Shown here: positions 17,829-27,031 of the stretch, piece after piece | How positions within the stretch are numbered: the stretch's first letter is position 1 | Layout of the letters: every line of letters starts with the position of its first letter | Origin: CBDFLT01 sp965249225 | GTDB lineage: Bacteria > Chloroflexota > Dehalococcoidia > Lucifugimonadales > G963668185 | Length of the DNA: 64,000 nucleotides | NCBI GenBank assembly: GCA_965249225.1 | Contig: CBDFLT010000009.1 | Location: 558,001-622,000 of the forward strand | Direction of reading: 5' to 3' | Notes under the pieces: generated by a model | Databases searched by the model: none | What the model saw: only the letters and a program-made list of their open reading frames with translations | What the model was told of the DNA's origin: nothing | Program-made: the position numbers and the translations under genes

Positions 17829-20756
17829 CTAGTCGGCGATGGCCGCCTCTACCGGCCGACGGCCGGCGAGGACCTTCTTGAGGTACTGGCCCGTGTAGGA
17901 GTGCTCAAGCTGGGCCACCTGCTCGGGCGTGCCCTCGGCGATGACGTAGCCGCCCTTATCGCCGGCGCCGGGGCCCAGGTCGATGATCCAGTCGGCGCTC
18001 TTGATCAAGTCTAAGTGGTGCTCGATGAGGATCACGCTGTTGCCCGCGTCGACCAGGCGATGCAGCACCCGCATCAGGTGGGCGCAGTCCTCGAACGACA
18101 GGCCGGTGGTGGGCTCGTCCAGTATGTACAGGGTCTGGCCGGTGGCGCGCTTGGACAGCTCGGTGGACAGCTTGACGCGCTGGGCCTCGCCTCCGCTGAT
18201 CTGCGTGGCTGGCTGGCCCAGCCGGATGTATCCCAAGCCCACTTCGTTCATGGTCTCAAGCTTGTTCCTGATCCTGGGGATGTTGGCGAAGAACTCCAGG
18301 GCCTCCGAGACGGTCATGTCCAGCACGTCGGCTATGTTCTTGCCCTTGAACCCGATCTCCAGCGCCTCCCGGCTGTACCTCTTGCCCTGGCACACCTCGC
18401 ATGGCACGGTCACGTCCGGCAGGAACTGCATCTCGATGTTTATGTAGCCGTCACCAGTACACGCCTCGCAGCGACCGCCCTTGACGTTGAACGAAAACCG
18501 GCCCGGCTTATAGCCACGCGTCCTGGCCTCTGGCATCGTCGCGAACAGCTCGCGAATAGGAGTGAAGGTGCCGGTATAAGTGGCAGGGTTGCTTCTGGGT
18601 GTGCGCCCGATGGGAGACTGGTCGATGTTGACCACCTTGTCGATATCCTCGATGCCCTCTATCCCATCGCAGTCGCCCGGCCGGTCTTTGGACTTGTAGA
18701 AGTGCTGCGCCAGCTTCTTGAACAGGATCTCGTAGATGAGGGTGCTCTTGCCGGAGCCCGACACGCCGGTGTTGCAGACCAGCTTCCCCAGGGGGATGCA
18801 GACGTCCGCATTCTTTAGGTTGTTCTGCCGGGCTCCCTTTATCGTTATGTGTTTCCCATTACCTGGACGTCGCTCGGAGGGCACCGGGATCGTCCGGGCC
18901 CCGCTGAGGTACTGGCCTGTCGAGGACCTCGTGGACTTGACTAACTTGTCAATGGATCCGGACACCACCACGTGACCACCTTGCTCACCGGCGCCGGGGC
19001 CCAGGTCGACGATGTGGTCGGCCGCCCTCATGATGGCCTCGTCGTGCTCCACGATCAGAACCGTGTTCCCAAGGTCGCGAAGGTCGCGAAGCGTCTGAAT
19101 TAGGCGGGCGTCATCTACCGCATGCAGCCCTATGGAGGGCTCATCGCAAACGTATAGGACACCCATGAGGCCGGAGCCGATCTGAGTCGCCAGCCGTATG
19201 CGCTGGGCCTCACCTCCGCTCAGCGTGGACGCCGTCCTATCGAGGGTCAGGTAGTCAAGCCCGATGTTAAGCAAGAACCGCAGGCGGGCATCGATCTCCT
19301 TCAGGATCTGACGAGCGATGGCCATTTCTCTTTCGGTTAGCACCTCTGGGACGGGGCCCACACCGTCGGTGGAGACGGCTTCGTCAGGGGAGACCTCGGT
19401 CTCGCCGCCGATACCGTGAACCCAGGCCTGTGCCTCCCCGATGGCCTTGCCTGTGACCTGGATGATGTCCAGTCCGCAGACGGTAACCGCCAGCGCCTCC
19501 GGCTTTAGCCGCTGACCTTTGCAGGCCTGGCACGGTCTCGAGGCCATATATCGCTCGATCTCGGAGCGAACGTAGTCGGACTCGGTCTCGCGGTACCGGC
19601 GCTCCAGGTTATTGACCACGCCTTCAAAGGTAGTCTCCCACTCATACGTGTGGCCGGCGCGGGTGAGATGCCTCATCGTGGTCGTCTTGCCCTTGTTGCC
19701 ATACAAGATGATGTCCAGGTGCTTCTTCTTGAGCTTGCTCACCGGCACACGGGTGGAGAAGCGGTAGGCCGTGGCGACCGACTCCAGGAGGCTGGCGAAC
19801 CAAGGACTTTGCGTGCCCGCTCGCACCCAGGTCTCGACGGCCCCTTCAGCAAGACTCAGCTTCTTGTTGGGAAGGATCAGGTCCGGATCGACCTCGAGTC
19901 TGTAGCCAAGTCCGGTGCACTCGGGGCAGGCCCCATGCGGGTTGTTGAAGCTGAAGGTACGCGGCTCGAGCTCTCCGAAGCCCAGATTGCAGTGGACGCA
20001 GGCGAACTGCTCGGAGAACAGCTGCTCATCGCCATCTTGTACGGAGACAAGAACGATTCCGCCGGCCATCTTGAGGGCCGCCTCAACAGAGTCGGCGACG
20101 CGAGTCGGCTCGGCGCTGTCACCCACCACCAGCCGGTCAACCACCACTTCGATGGTGTGCCACCGCTTCTTGTCCAGGTCGAAGGTCTCGGATAGGTCGC
20201 GGTTGTCACCGTTGACGCGTACGCGTACGAACCCCGACCGTCTAGCCTCCTCGAACACCTCCTTGTGCTCGCCCTTCCGCCTTCGGACCATGGGCGCCAT
20301 GACCTGTATGCGACTGCCTTCAGGCAGGGCCAGGATAGCGTCCACGATCTGCTGCACCGTCTGCTTTTGCACGGGACGCCCGCAGTTGTAGCAGTGAGGA
20401 CGCCCGACCCTTGCGAACAGCAGCCTGAGGTAATCATAAATCTCGGTGACGGTGCCCACGGTGGACCGGGGGTTATGGGACACGCCTTTCTGGTCGATGG
20501 AAATGGCCGGTGATAAGCCCTCGATGTAATCCACGTCGGGCTTGTCCATGCGCCCCAGGAACTGGCGGGCGTAGGCCGACAACGACTCCACGAACCGACG
20601 CTGCCCCTCTGCGTAGATGGTGTCGAAGGCCAACGAGCTCTTGCCCGAGCCGGACACACCGGTGATCACCACCAGCTTGTTGCGGGGGATTGTAACGTCT
20701 ATGTTTTTGAGGTTGTGCTCGCGCGCGCCCCGGACAACGATGTTCTCCAGCGGCAA
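17829..20756 (-). CDS. uvrA: Excinuclease ABC subunit A
   Basis: DNA damage recognition ATPase of nucleotide excision repair, 975 aa and full length. Two ABC modules are present: the N-terminal Walker A is TGVSGSGKSSLAFDT and the second is NTGVSGSGKSTLIYE. Their signatures are TLSGGEAQRIRLATQ and QISGGEAQRVKLSTE. Zinc-finger cysteine pairs include CYNC, CVHC...CPEC and CEAC...CEVC; the last holds the DNA-contacting hairpin. Partner genes uvrB/uvrC are not in the window. A TGATAGAAT extended -10 lies about 50 bp upstream on the minus strand. Confidence 0.97.
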   Translation of the reverse strand: MPLENIVVRGAREHNLKNIDVTIPRNKLVVITGVSGSGKSSLAFDTIYAEGQRRFVESLSAYARQFLGRMDKPDVDYIEGLSPAISIDQKGVSHNPRSTVGTVTEIYDYLRLLFARVGRPHCYNCGRPVQKQTVQQIVDAILALPEGSRIQVMAPMVRRRKGEHKEVFEEARRSGFVRVRVNGDNRDLSETFDLDKKRWHTIEVVVDRLVVGDSAEPTRVADSVEAALKMAGGIVLVSVQDGDEQLFSEQFACVHCNLGFGELEPRTFSFNNPHGACPECTGLGYRLEVDPDLILPNKKLSLAEGAVETWVRAGTQSPWFASLLESVATAYRFSTRVPVSKLKKKHLDIILYGNKGKTTTMRHLTRAGHTYEWETTFEGVVNNLERRYRETESDYVRSEIERYMASRPCQACKGQRLKPEALAVTVCGLDIIQVTGKAIGEAQAWVHGIGGETEVSPDEAVSTDGVGPVPEVLTEREMAIARQILKEIDARLRFLLNIGLDYLTLDRTASTLSGGEAQRIRLATQIGSGLMGVLYVCDEPSIGLHAVDDARLIQTLRDLRDLGNTVLIVEHDEAIMRAADHIVDLGPGAGEQGGHVVVSGSIDKLVKSTRSSTGQYLSGARTIPVPSERRPGNGKHITIKGARQNNLKNADVCIPLGKLVCNTGVSGSGKSTLIYEILFKKLAQHFYKSKDRPGDCDGIEGIEDIDKVVNIDQSPIGRTPRSNPATYTGTFTPIRELFATMPEARTRGYKPGRFSFNVKGGRCEACTGDGYINIEMQFLPDVTVPCEVCQGKRYSREALEIGFKGKNIADVLDMTVSEALEFFANIPRIRNKLETMNEVGLGYIRLGQPATQISGGEAQRVKLSTELSKRATGQTLYILDEPTTGLSFEDCAHLMRVLHRLVDAGNSVILIEHHLDLIKSADWIIDLGPGAGDKGGYVIAEGTPEQVAQLEHSYTGQYLKKVLAGRRPVEAAIAD

Positions 20757-20801
20757 TTCTATGAATCCTCCAAGGGTTTGGCGACGCGACGGCCAGGCTT
20801 C

Positions 20802-20810
20802 ATTCTATCA
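20802..20810 (-). promoter_or_regulatory. Extended -10 promoter for uvrA
   Basis: Minus-strand TGATAGAAT, 46 bp upstream of the uvrA start codon; no clear -35 box. No LexA-type operator was recognised next to it. Confidence 0.4.
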
Positions 20811-20840
20811 GTGCGAGGCCACATATGGCAGAGGTGTCCT

Positions 20841-20869
20841 TTGAGGGCTAGCCCGTTATATGGTATACT
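20841..20869 (+). promoter_or_regulatory. Promoter for rpsU
   Basis: TTGAGG (20841-20846), 17-bp spacer, and TATACT (20864-20869) preceded by TG (extended -10). Transcription start near 20876, giving a leader of about 90 nt before the TTG start. Confidence 0.65.
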
Positions 20870-20967
20870 CGATCCCTTATTGGTGCGGTGCGGGTCGTTT
20901 TTCCCTGGGCGTTTCGAGGGCTATTAGCAGACCGTACCGTCCACAAAGTTTGAGCCTGGAGCGCTAT

Positions 20968-21165
20968 TTGTCGTACGTAAAGCTACGAGAGGGAGAGGAC
21001 CCGGATGGCCTGTTGAAGCGATTCCAGTCGTCGATGCAGCGGTCCGGCATCCTACGCGACCTCAGAAACCGGCGCTTCTTCCGCACCAAGGGAGAGCAGG
21101 AACGGCTCGACCGCCAGCGGAGCCTCCGACGCCTCCGACGTAAACGCAGGCGGCCGACGACGTAG
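20968..21165 (+). CDS. rpsU: 30S ribosomal protein S21
   Basis: Basic 65-aa protein. It carries the bS21 pattern REGEDPDGLLKRFQ, SGILRDLRNRRFF and an Arg-rich C-terminal helix (RSLRRLRRKRRRP). I chose TTG 20968 because GGAG (20958-20961) sits 6 bp upstream, the resulting start SYVKLREGED fits the family, and the promoter at 20841-20869 excludes the longer frame from 20860. S21 assists translation initiation on the small subunit. Confidence 0.88.
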   Translation: MSYVKLREGEDPDGLLKRFQSSMQRSGILRDLRNRRFFRTKGEQERLDRQRSLRRLRRKRRRPTT

Positions 21166-21480
21166 GTCTCTTGCCGGTAGCTGGTATATCCGCCGACTAA
21201 TAGCCCCGATTCTTCCGCTTAAGACGACGAATTGGTCGACGCTCCGGTCAAACCTGGCGCGGACATCTCTGACCTTGCACCTTCTGCCGCTTCCTAATGG
21301 CCTCTCCTCGGGGCATCGCGCGGCGAGTCTAGCGCATCTTAAAGGTATGAGATGTGTATTCCCCCAGGCGTTTCCCAACGGCCCTCTGTCTGGTCCAGAT
21401 ACTAACTTTAGACCTGGACCAGTTTCGGGGGGCAGATCACAAGCTTTTCCTGAGTCAGGCCTCGAAGGAGGAAGTGCGAG
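21166..21480 (+). other. Intergenic region with paired CTGGNCCAG palindromes
   Basis: No gene seen in these 315 bp. CTGGTCCAG (21390-21398) and CTGGACCAG (21414-21422) are each palindromes around a central base and also form a 9-bp inverted repeat of one another, 24 bp centre to centre. A smaller CATCT/AGATG hairpin is near 21336-21355. AAGGAGG at about 21465 is the ribosome-binding site of the next gene. The paired palindromes could be an operator for the HtrA gene or a stem-loop; their function is inferred only. Confidence 0.5.
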
Positions 21481-22533
21481 ATGTTTAGGCCAGCGCACTA
21501 TCTGATTATCGCAGCCATCGTTGCCGCGTTGGCCTTGAGCGCGTGTGGCGGTGGAGACGATGATGCGCCCGCGGCGACCGTCGGGTCTACATCGGGTGTC
21601 CTCTCTACAGTCGAGGTCGCCAAGACCCTGACCCCCTCCGTCGTACACATAGGGGTCCAGCTTCTGGCGACGGACTCCCTCAATCAGCCACTGCCGGGTG
21701 GCGGAGTCGGCACGGGCGTCATTCTCAACGAGGATGGCTACATACTCACCAATAATCACGTCATCGGCGGAAGCGTACAGATTACCGTTACCCTGAACAC
21801 CGGAGAAAGCTATCCCGCCGAGCTGTTGGGCGGAGACTTCCAGACCGACCTTGCGGTACTTCACATCGACGCCGATGGCCTCCAGCCCGCCGTGATTGGC
21901 AACTCGTCGGCGCTGCAGATCGGCGAAGACGTCATCGCCATAGGACACGCCCTGGGACTACAGGGAGGACCAACCGTCAGCAAGGGGGTCATAAGCGCCT
22001 TGGGCCGCTCTCTCGACACCGACCAGGTGACGACGATGATCGACCTGATCCAGACCGACTCCGCCATCAATCCGGGAAATAGCGGCGGGCCGCTGGTCAA
22101 TACACAGGCGGAGGTTATCGGGATTAACACCGCCATCCTGCAGGGCACCCAGGGCATTGGGTTCGCCATCAACATCGACGACGCCACTGTAGTCGCGTCG
22201 CAGCTAATCGACCGTGGCTACGTCGATCGCGGCTTCTTGGGCATCTCCCCCTTCAACCTGACGCCCGCCCTGGCCAGCCAGGCGCCTTTCGCCCTTCCGG
22301 TCACCGCGGGCGTCCTCGTTGCCAGAGTGATTCCGGGAGGCGCTGCCGAGGTGGCCGGCCTACAGGAGTTTGATGTCATCGTAAAGCTGGGAGACGACTC
22401 CATCTCCAACACGGGCGAGCTGTCCAAGTTCCTCTTGAACCACCTACCGGGCGAGACGGTCCATTTCGAGCTGTTCAGGGGCGAAGACCGGTTCGAGGGC
22501 GAGGTCACACTGGGAGAGCGCCCACAGGGATAA
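21481..22533 (+). CDS. HtrA/DegP-like serine protease lipoprotein
   Basis: Trypsin-like S1C protease of 350 aa, anchored outside the membrane. The signal peptide ends at the lipobox LSAC (Cys22), followed by an acidic Gly/Asp linker. The catalytic triad is His93 (LTNNHVIGG), Asp123 (QTDLAVLH) and Ser201 (NPGNSGGPL). One PDZ domain occupies about residues 250-345 (GVLVARVIPGGAAEVAGL). Known role of the family: extracytoplasmic protein quality control. The lipid anchor rather than a transmembrane helix is a minor variation. Strong ribosome-binding site AAGGAGG. Confidence 0.93.
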   Translation: MFRPAHYLIIAAIVAALALSACGGGDDDAPAATVGSTSGVLSTVEVAKTLTPSVVHIGVQLLATDSLNQPLPGGGVGTGVILNEDGYILTNNHVIGGSVQITVTLNTGESYPAELLGGDFQTDLAVLHIDADGLQPAVIGNSSALQIGEDVIAIGHALGLQGGPTVSKGVISALGRSLDTDQVTTMIDLIQTDSAINPGNSGGPLVNTQAEVIGINTAILQGTQGIGFAINIDDATVVASQLIDRGYVDRGFLGISPFNLTPALASQAPFALPVTAGVLVARVIPGGAAEVAGLQEFDVIVKLGDDSISNTGELSKFLLNHLPGETVHFELFRGEDRFEGEVTLGERPQG

Positions 22534-22866
22534 CCTGCGTCTGCTTCGGTGGGCCGGGGCCGGCGACGCCCATCGACTGTCCGCTGGCCCACAACCACAC
22601 ATGTTTTGGGGCGCCTTTGGCTTTTTCGTTCATGTCCCTTGTCCCAAACTCAAGCTATGCGCCGTCTTATACCACGCCTATCCCATAGCATAGCCGTTCG
22701 TCGGTAAAAAACCAGCCCAAAATTCATGGGCTTAAGGCTTGCAGTCTTTTGCGACGCCCATGCTAGAATCCTCCACGTGCCCCCCGCGAGCTTGTGACCT
22801 GGATTCGGCGTGCGCGCCTGTGGTACGGGCTTCCTGGGCAAGTCCCTTAGTAAAGTGAGTCGCCCC
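22534..22866 (+). other. Intergenic region upstream of dnaA
   Basis: No gene recognised. GTGGGCC (22549-22555) and GGCCCAC (22586-22592) could form a weak terminator-like stem after the protease gene. AGCCC/GGGCT at 22714-22732 next to an A-run is another small hairpin. The dnaA promoter is at 22761-22769. No convincing cluster of DnaA boxes is seen on this side of dnaA. Confidence 0.45.
22761..22769 (+). promoter_or_regulatory. Extended -10 promoter for dnaA
   Basis: TGCTAGAAT with a possible TTGCAG -35 at 22739-22744 (19-bp spacer to the hexamer). The leader before the chosen ATG is about 90 nt. Confidence 0.45.
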
Positions 22867-24300
22867 ATGATCACGCAAAACACCAAGAAGGTTTGGGAGG
22901 CCGTCCTGGGTGATCTGCAGATGCGAGTCACCCGCCCGAGTTACGAGACCTGGTTGAGAGACACCGAGGGCTTATCTCACTCGGAGGGCGATTTCGTTAT
23001 TGGTGCCCCCAACACTTTTGTGGCCGAGATGTTGGAGCAGCGAATGTACTCGCTCATATGCCAAGCCCTTGAACGCGTTACCGACAGTCGCGTCGACGTC
23101 CGTTTCCAGGTGCTGCCCCAAGAAGGCGGGGCCTACCCGGCCGACGGCGATGGCGCCAACGGCCCCGAGGCAACCATAGTTGGCGGAAGCCAGTCCTATT
23201 CAGATCACCGGGACGGGCCTCACACGAGCAATGGACCGACCTCTCCGAGCGGCTACCAACCGCCACTCAAAAGAGCTGTAGCACTTAACCCGATGTACAC
23301 CTTCGATACGTTCATCGTGGGGAAGTCCAATGACCTTGCCCACGCCGCTGCCGACAACGTGTCCAAGAACCCCGGTTCAGTCTATAACCCCCTGTTCCTC
23401 TACTCGGACGTAGGCCTGGGAAAGACCCATCTGCTCCATGCCATAGGGCACCGGTTGGTAGCCGGCGGACGGTCTCTCGTATACTCCACCACCGAGGAGT
23501 TTACCAACGAATACATCAAGGCCATTCGCGATGGGAAGACGGAGGAGTTTAGAGATCGCTACCGCACCGCAGACATCCTTCTCTTGGACGATATCCAGTT
23601 CCTCATAGGAAAGGAGCAGACGCAGGAGGGCTTCTTCCATACGTTCAACGCCTTGCACATGTACAACAGGCAGATCGTCATCACAAGCGATCGCCCCGTT
23701 ACGGCCCTTACGCTCCTGGAAGACCGGGTGCGGTCGAGACTTTCAGGTGGGCTTGTCGTGGACATTCAGCCACCAGATTTCGAGACCCGCCTGACCATTT
23801 TGAGAGCCAAAGCGGACGCTATGGGCAACCACTTCGCACCCGGAATCCTGGAGTTCATCGCCGAGCGGATCCATAAGAACATCCGAGAGCTGGAAGGAAA
23901 TCTCAACCGCGTCAAAGCGTATGCTCAGCTATCCCATAGTCCCATTACCCTCGACCTGGTCAGGACGGCCATGGCGGACTCACCCCAGTCCCCAGACCGT
24001 CAACGGTTGTCAGACAAGCAGATCCTCGAAGCCGTCTCAACGTACTTCGCCATCGACATCGACTCTCTTAAGGGACGTAGGAGAGACAAGGAGACCGCTC
24101 TCGCCAGGCAGGTAGCAATGTACCTTCTGCGCGAAGAGGCCAGCTTGGGGCTCACGGCTATCGGGCGCATCCTGGGAGGCAAGGACCACAGCACCGTTGC
24201 GCATGCATGCAGTCGCATTTCAAGCCGGATGGACGTGGACGCGCACCTCCGCCGCGACGTCATCAACATACGCGAGGCTCTCGCAACACAACCCCACTGA
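22867..24300 (+). CDS. dnaA: Chromosomal replication initiator protein DnaA
   Basis: AAA+ initiator ATPase of 477 aa from ATG 22867; an in-frame GTG at 22810 would add 19 residues. Domain I is N-terminal (about 1-85, VWEAVLGDLQ). A Pro/Gly-rich linker follows. The ATPase begins near LNPMYTFDTFIVG, with Walker A DVGLGKTHLLHAIG and Walker B ILLLDDIQFL. The C-terminal helix-turn-helix domain IV includes GRRRDKETALARQVAMYLLRE and the DnaA-box reading helix GGKDHSTVAHACSRI. It precedes a DnaA-box cluster, so this is the origin locus. Confidence 0.97.
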   Translation: MITQNTKKVWEAVLGDLQMRVTRPSYETWLRDTEGLSHSEGDFVIGAPNTFVAEMLEQRMYSLICQALERVTDSRVDVRFQVLPQEGGAYPADGDGANGPEATIVGGSQSYSDHRDGPHTSNGPTSPSGYQPPLKRAVALNPMYTFDTFIVGKSNDLAHAAADNVSKNPGSVYNPLFLYSDVGLGKTHLLHAIGHRLVAGGRSLVYSTTEEFTNEYIKAIRDGKTEEFRDRYRTADILLLDDIQFLIGKEQTQEGFFHTFNALHMYNRQIVITSDRPVTALTLLEDRVRSRLSGGLVVDIQPPDFETRLTILRAKADAMGNHFAPGILEFIAERIHKNIRELEGNLNRVKAYAQLSHSPITLDLVRTAMADSPQSPDRQRLSDKQILEAVSTYFAIDIDSLKGRRRDKETALARQVAMYLLREEASLGLTAIGRILGGKDHSTVAHACSRISSRMDVDAHLRRDVINIREALATQPH

Positions 24301-24564
24301 CACAAAACACCCCTCGCCTCCTGCCTTACACCACACCCACAACCCTGTGGATAAGTCCACCAATATCGTGGATAACCCCCCACGCATGTGGATAACACCG
24401 CCACCGCCACCGCGGTTCCCAAACCATCCACACAAACAGGAATAAACCCCCGACTCTCCCCAACCAATCAACAGATAACCCATGCTAAAATTATCGTTAA
24501 CATCGACCTCCCGCCGACATATCCACGAAATCCCCAGCCTTAATATGATCTGTTATTACTTAAG
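24301..24564. other. Replication origin (oriC) between dnaA and obgE
   Basis: Two perfect DnaA boxes TGTGGATAA (24346-24354, 24387-24395) flank CGTGGATAA (24367-24375), at spacings of 21 and 20 bp, i.e. on one DNA face. Weaker 7/9 matches are CCATCCACA (24424-24432) and ATATCCACG (24519-24527). They are followed by AT-rich DNA at about 24484-24500 and 24538-24575, suited to be the unwinding element. The box cluster plus neighbouring dnaA makes this a confident call, though unwinding and initiation are inferred. Confidence 0.88.
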
Positions 24565-25839
24565 ATGATTGACAAAGTGAAAATTCAGATAACTAGTGGG
24601 AAAGGTGGAAACGGCTGTATCAGTGGGCGTAGGGAGAAGTTTGTGCCTCGAGGCGGACCTGATGGAGGGGATGGGGGGGACGGGGGCAGCGTCTTGATTC
24701 GAGGTGATTCGAATGTGAACACGCTTCTGGCCTACCGATACAGGAAGGTTTTTAGGGCCGGGAATGGCTTGCGGGGTGAGAAGGCGTTAAAGCATGGACG
24801 TAAAGGCCAGGATGTCCAGCTAGCTGTGCCCGTAGGCACTGAGGTGTGGGGCGTGGGTGATGGTTCTAGCCTGTTAGCTGATATTGTGGAGGATGGCCAG
24901 CTGATAGTGGTTGCGCGTGGGGGAGGTGGGGGTCGAGGGAATGCTAGGTTCGTATCTTCAAAGAACCAGTTTCCCATGCTCGCTGAAGAGGGAGAAGAGT
25001 GTGAGTGTGTCTCGGTTAGGCTAGAGCTGAAGCTTCTCGCGGACGTTGGTATTGCCGGTGAGCCAAACGCGGGTAAATCAAGCCTGCTGTCGGCTGTAAC
25101 GGCGGCTAGGCCCAAGATCGCTGAGTACCCTTTCACTACTCTAGAGCCGGTGCTTGGTGTGGTGGACCACCGCCGCGAGAGCTTCGTATTGGTAGATATC
25201 CCAGGGCTTATTGAAGGAGCGCACAAGGGAGTGGGTCTCGGCCACGACTTTCTGAAGCATATGGAACGGACCCGGGCGATAATTCACCTGATCGATGGAG
25301 GTAGTGAAGACCCCTTGGGTTCGTACTACCGAGTGACTAAGGAGCTGAGACAGTTCGGAGGAGCACTTGGAGACAAACCACAGATAGTTGCGCTGAACAA
25401 GGTTGACCTCCCCGAAGCTTTGGAGCGTGCCTCCGAGCTGGGAACGCACCTGGGCAGGGAGGGCATACAGGTCCACCCGATCTCGGCTGTGTCGGGCGAT
25501 GGTGTTGGAGACCTGCTGGACGCCGTGTTGGAGGTCCTTAGAGCGGCTCGGGCTGATACGCGGTCCGTTGAGAAAGCCCACCAGCCTGCAGAAATACCAG
25601 TGCTGAGGCCCAGACCGCGCAGAGAGAGCGTAGAGGTACGAAAAGAGGACGGAGCGTTCATCGTGCAGTCAACGGCGGCCCAGAGGCTGGCTGCGATGGT
25701 GGATGTCGACAACTGGAGCGCGAGAATACAGCTCTACGCGCAGCTTAGCCGGATGGGGGTTGTGAAAGCCCTTGAGAACGCGGGTGTGAGGCCGGGAGAC
25801 ACCGTGAGGATAGGGAAGGTAGAGATGGAGTGGCAGTAG
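24565..25839 (+). CDS. obgE: Obg/CgtA ribosome-associated GTPase
   Basis: Essential GTPase of 424 aa acting in 50S ribosome assembly and the stringent response. The N-terminal glycine-rich Obg fold has SGKGGNGCISGRREKFVPRG and GDGGDGG. The G domain has G1 GEPNAGKSS, G3 DIPGLIEGAHKG and G4 NKVD. The C-terminal OCT domain covers about residues 345-424. No Shine-Dalgarno precedes the ATG; TATGAT at 24544-24549 may be the -10 box, giving a very short leader. The first 500 bases look lower in GC than neighbouring genes. It begins the obgE-nadD-pyrE run. Confidence 0.96.
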   Translation: MIDKVKIQITSGKGGNGCISGRREKFVPRGGPDGGDGGDGGSVLIRGDSNVNTLLAYRYRKVFRAGNGLRGEKALKHGRKGQDVQLAVPVGTEVWGVGDGSSLLADIVEDGQLIVVARGGGGGRGNARFVSSKNQFPMLAEEGEECECVSVRLELKLLADVGIAGEPNAGKSSLLSAVTAARPKIAEYPFTTLEPVLGVVDHRRESFVLVDIPGLIEGAHKGVGLGHDFLKHMERTRAIIHLIDGGSEDPLGSYYRVTKELRQFGGALGDKPQIVALNKVDLPEALERASELGTHLGREGIQVHPISAVSGDGVGDLLDAVLEVLRAARADTRSVEKAHQPAEIPVLRPRPRRESVEVRKEDGAFIVQSTAAQRLAAMVDVDNWSARIQLYAQLSRMGVVKALENAGVRPGDTVRIGKVEMEWQ

Positions 25840-25840
25840 C

Positions 25841-26479
25841 TTGAAGCTGGGTGTCTTTGGGGGTACCTTCGACCCCATCCACGTAGGCCACCTGATTATC
25901 GCCGAGAAGGTGACGATGCGGCTCGGCCTCGACAAGGTAATTTTCATTCCGGCCGGCCGGCCCTACTTCAAGGCCGGACAGGAGATTACGGAGGCGGAGC
26001 ACCGACTCGCCATGGTTCGCCTTGCGGTCGAGTCGAACAACCGCTTCGAGGTATCGGACGCAGAGGTAACTCGTCCCGGGCCTACTTTCACGGCCGATAC
26101 GCTGAGGGATCTGCGCCGGGCATTAGGGGTGGAGATGTATCTGATCCTTGGGCTGGACTCGTTGAAGGAGCTGGCGCAGTGGCGCCGACCGGCCGAGATA
26201 TTACAGCTTGCGACCTTGGTGGGAGTGCCGCGCACGGGCGCCGGTGACTTCGACCCCGAGACGCTGGACTCCATTTTCCCAGGGGCGTCGAAAAGAATCG
26301 TCGTGCTGGATGGCCCTCTGATTGACGTGAGCGGCACGGAGATCAGGAGGCGCGCCCCCCGGGGTGAGCCGATCCGCGATTTGGTCCCCGAACCCGTCGA
26401 GGCCTACATCCGCGAGCACGGACTATACGCTCGCGGACAAGTGGCAAAAAGGAGCGGCCGTGACAGCCTCCGAGGCTGA
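25841..26479 (+). CDS. nadD: Nicotinate-nucleotide adenylyltransferase
   Basis: NAD biosynthesis enzyme of 212 aa that adenylates nicotinate mononucleotide. TTG start 2 bp after the obgE stop; the protein begins KLGVFGGTFDPIHVGHL, the nucleotidyltransferase HxGH motif. The second signature, SGTEIRRRAPRGEPIRDLVP, is near the C terminus. The obg-nadD order is common in bacteria. The last 20 bases overlap pyrE. Confidence 0.94.
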   Translation: MKLGVFGGTFDPIHVGHLIIAEKVTMRLGLDKVIFIPAGRPYFKAGQEITEAEHRLAMVRLAVESNNRFEVSDAEVTRPGPTFTADTLRDLRRALGVEMYLILGLDSLKELAQWRRPAEILQLATLVGVPRTGAGDFDPETLDSIFPGASKRIVVLDGPLIDVSGTEIRRRAPRGEPIRDLVPEPVEAYIREHGLYARGQVAKRSGRDSLRG

Positions 26480-27026
26480 GATCATCCTGGATCTGGCGAA
26501 GAGGAAGGGAGCCTTAATGTTCGGCGAGTTCGAGCTCTCCGGCGGAGGGACGAGCACATACTACTTCGACGGCCGGCTTATAACGCTGGACCCTGAGGGT
26601 GCCTATCACGTAGCCAGTGCGATCCTACCGATATTGGAAGAGTGCGGGGCGGAGGCCATCGCGGGGCCGACGTTAGGCGCGGACCCGATCGTTTCAGCCG
26701 TCGCGGTGATGAGCCATATCCAGGGCCACCCTCTTCCCGGCGTTATCGTGCGGAAGGAGGCCAAACGGCACGGAGTCGGGCGGGTCATTGAGGGTCCGAT
26801 CTGGGAGGGGGCCCGCCTCGCGGTCGTGGACGATACGTGCACCGGCGGCTCCAGCCTGCTACACGCCATCGACGCTGTGGAGGCAGAAGGGTGCAAAGTG
26901 GTCAAGGTGATCGCGGTCCTGGACCGGTGCGAGGGCGGCAGCGATGAGATAAGACGGCGCGGATACGACTTCGTCGCGTTGCTCGAGGCCAACGCGAAAG
27001 GCGAGATAGTCGCCAGAGGGCTATAG
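26460..27026 (+). CDS. pyrE: Orotate phosphoribosyltransferase
   Basis: Pyrimidine biosynthesis enzyme of 188 aa that joins orotate and PRPP to form OMP. GTG 26460 was chosen because AAGGAG lies at 26448-26453, 6 bp upstream, and the protein then begins TASEAEIILDLAKRKGAL. Key motifs: FELSGGGTSTYYFDGR, VRKEAKRHGVG (catalytic Lys loop), and the PRPP-binding LAVVDDTCTGGSS. It overlaps nadD by 20 bases and ends 5 bp from the convergent HAD gene. Confidence 0.92.
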   Translation: MTASEAEIILDLAKRKGALMFGEFELSGGGTSTYYFDGRLITLDPEGAYHVASAILPILEECGAEAIAGPTLGADPIVSAVAVMSHIQGHPLPGVIVRKEAKRHGVGRVIEGPIWEGARLAVVDDTCTGGSSLLHAIDAVEAEGCKVVKVIAVLDRCEGGSDEIRRRGYDFVALLEANAKGEIVARGL

Positions 27027-27031
27027 GAATG

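Noticed and set aside
21052..21948. 298-codon minus-strand frame over rpsU and the protease
   Set aside because: Overlaps two convincing genes and shows no family features.
24661..24690. G-rich run in obgE as another copy of the quadruplex repeat
   Set aside because: It encodes the conserved Gly-Asp-Gly repeat of the Obg fold and lacks the hairpin and tail of the intergenic family.
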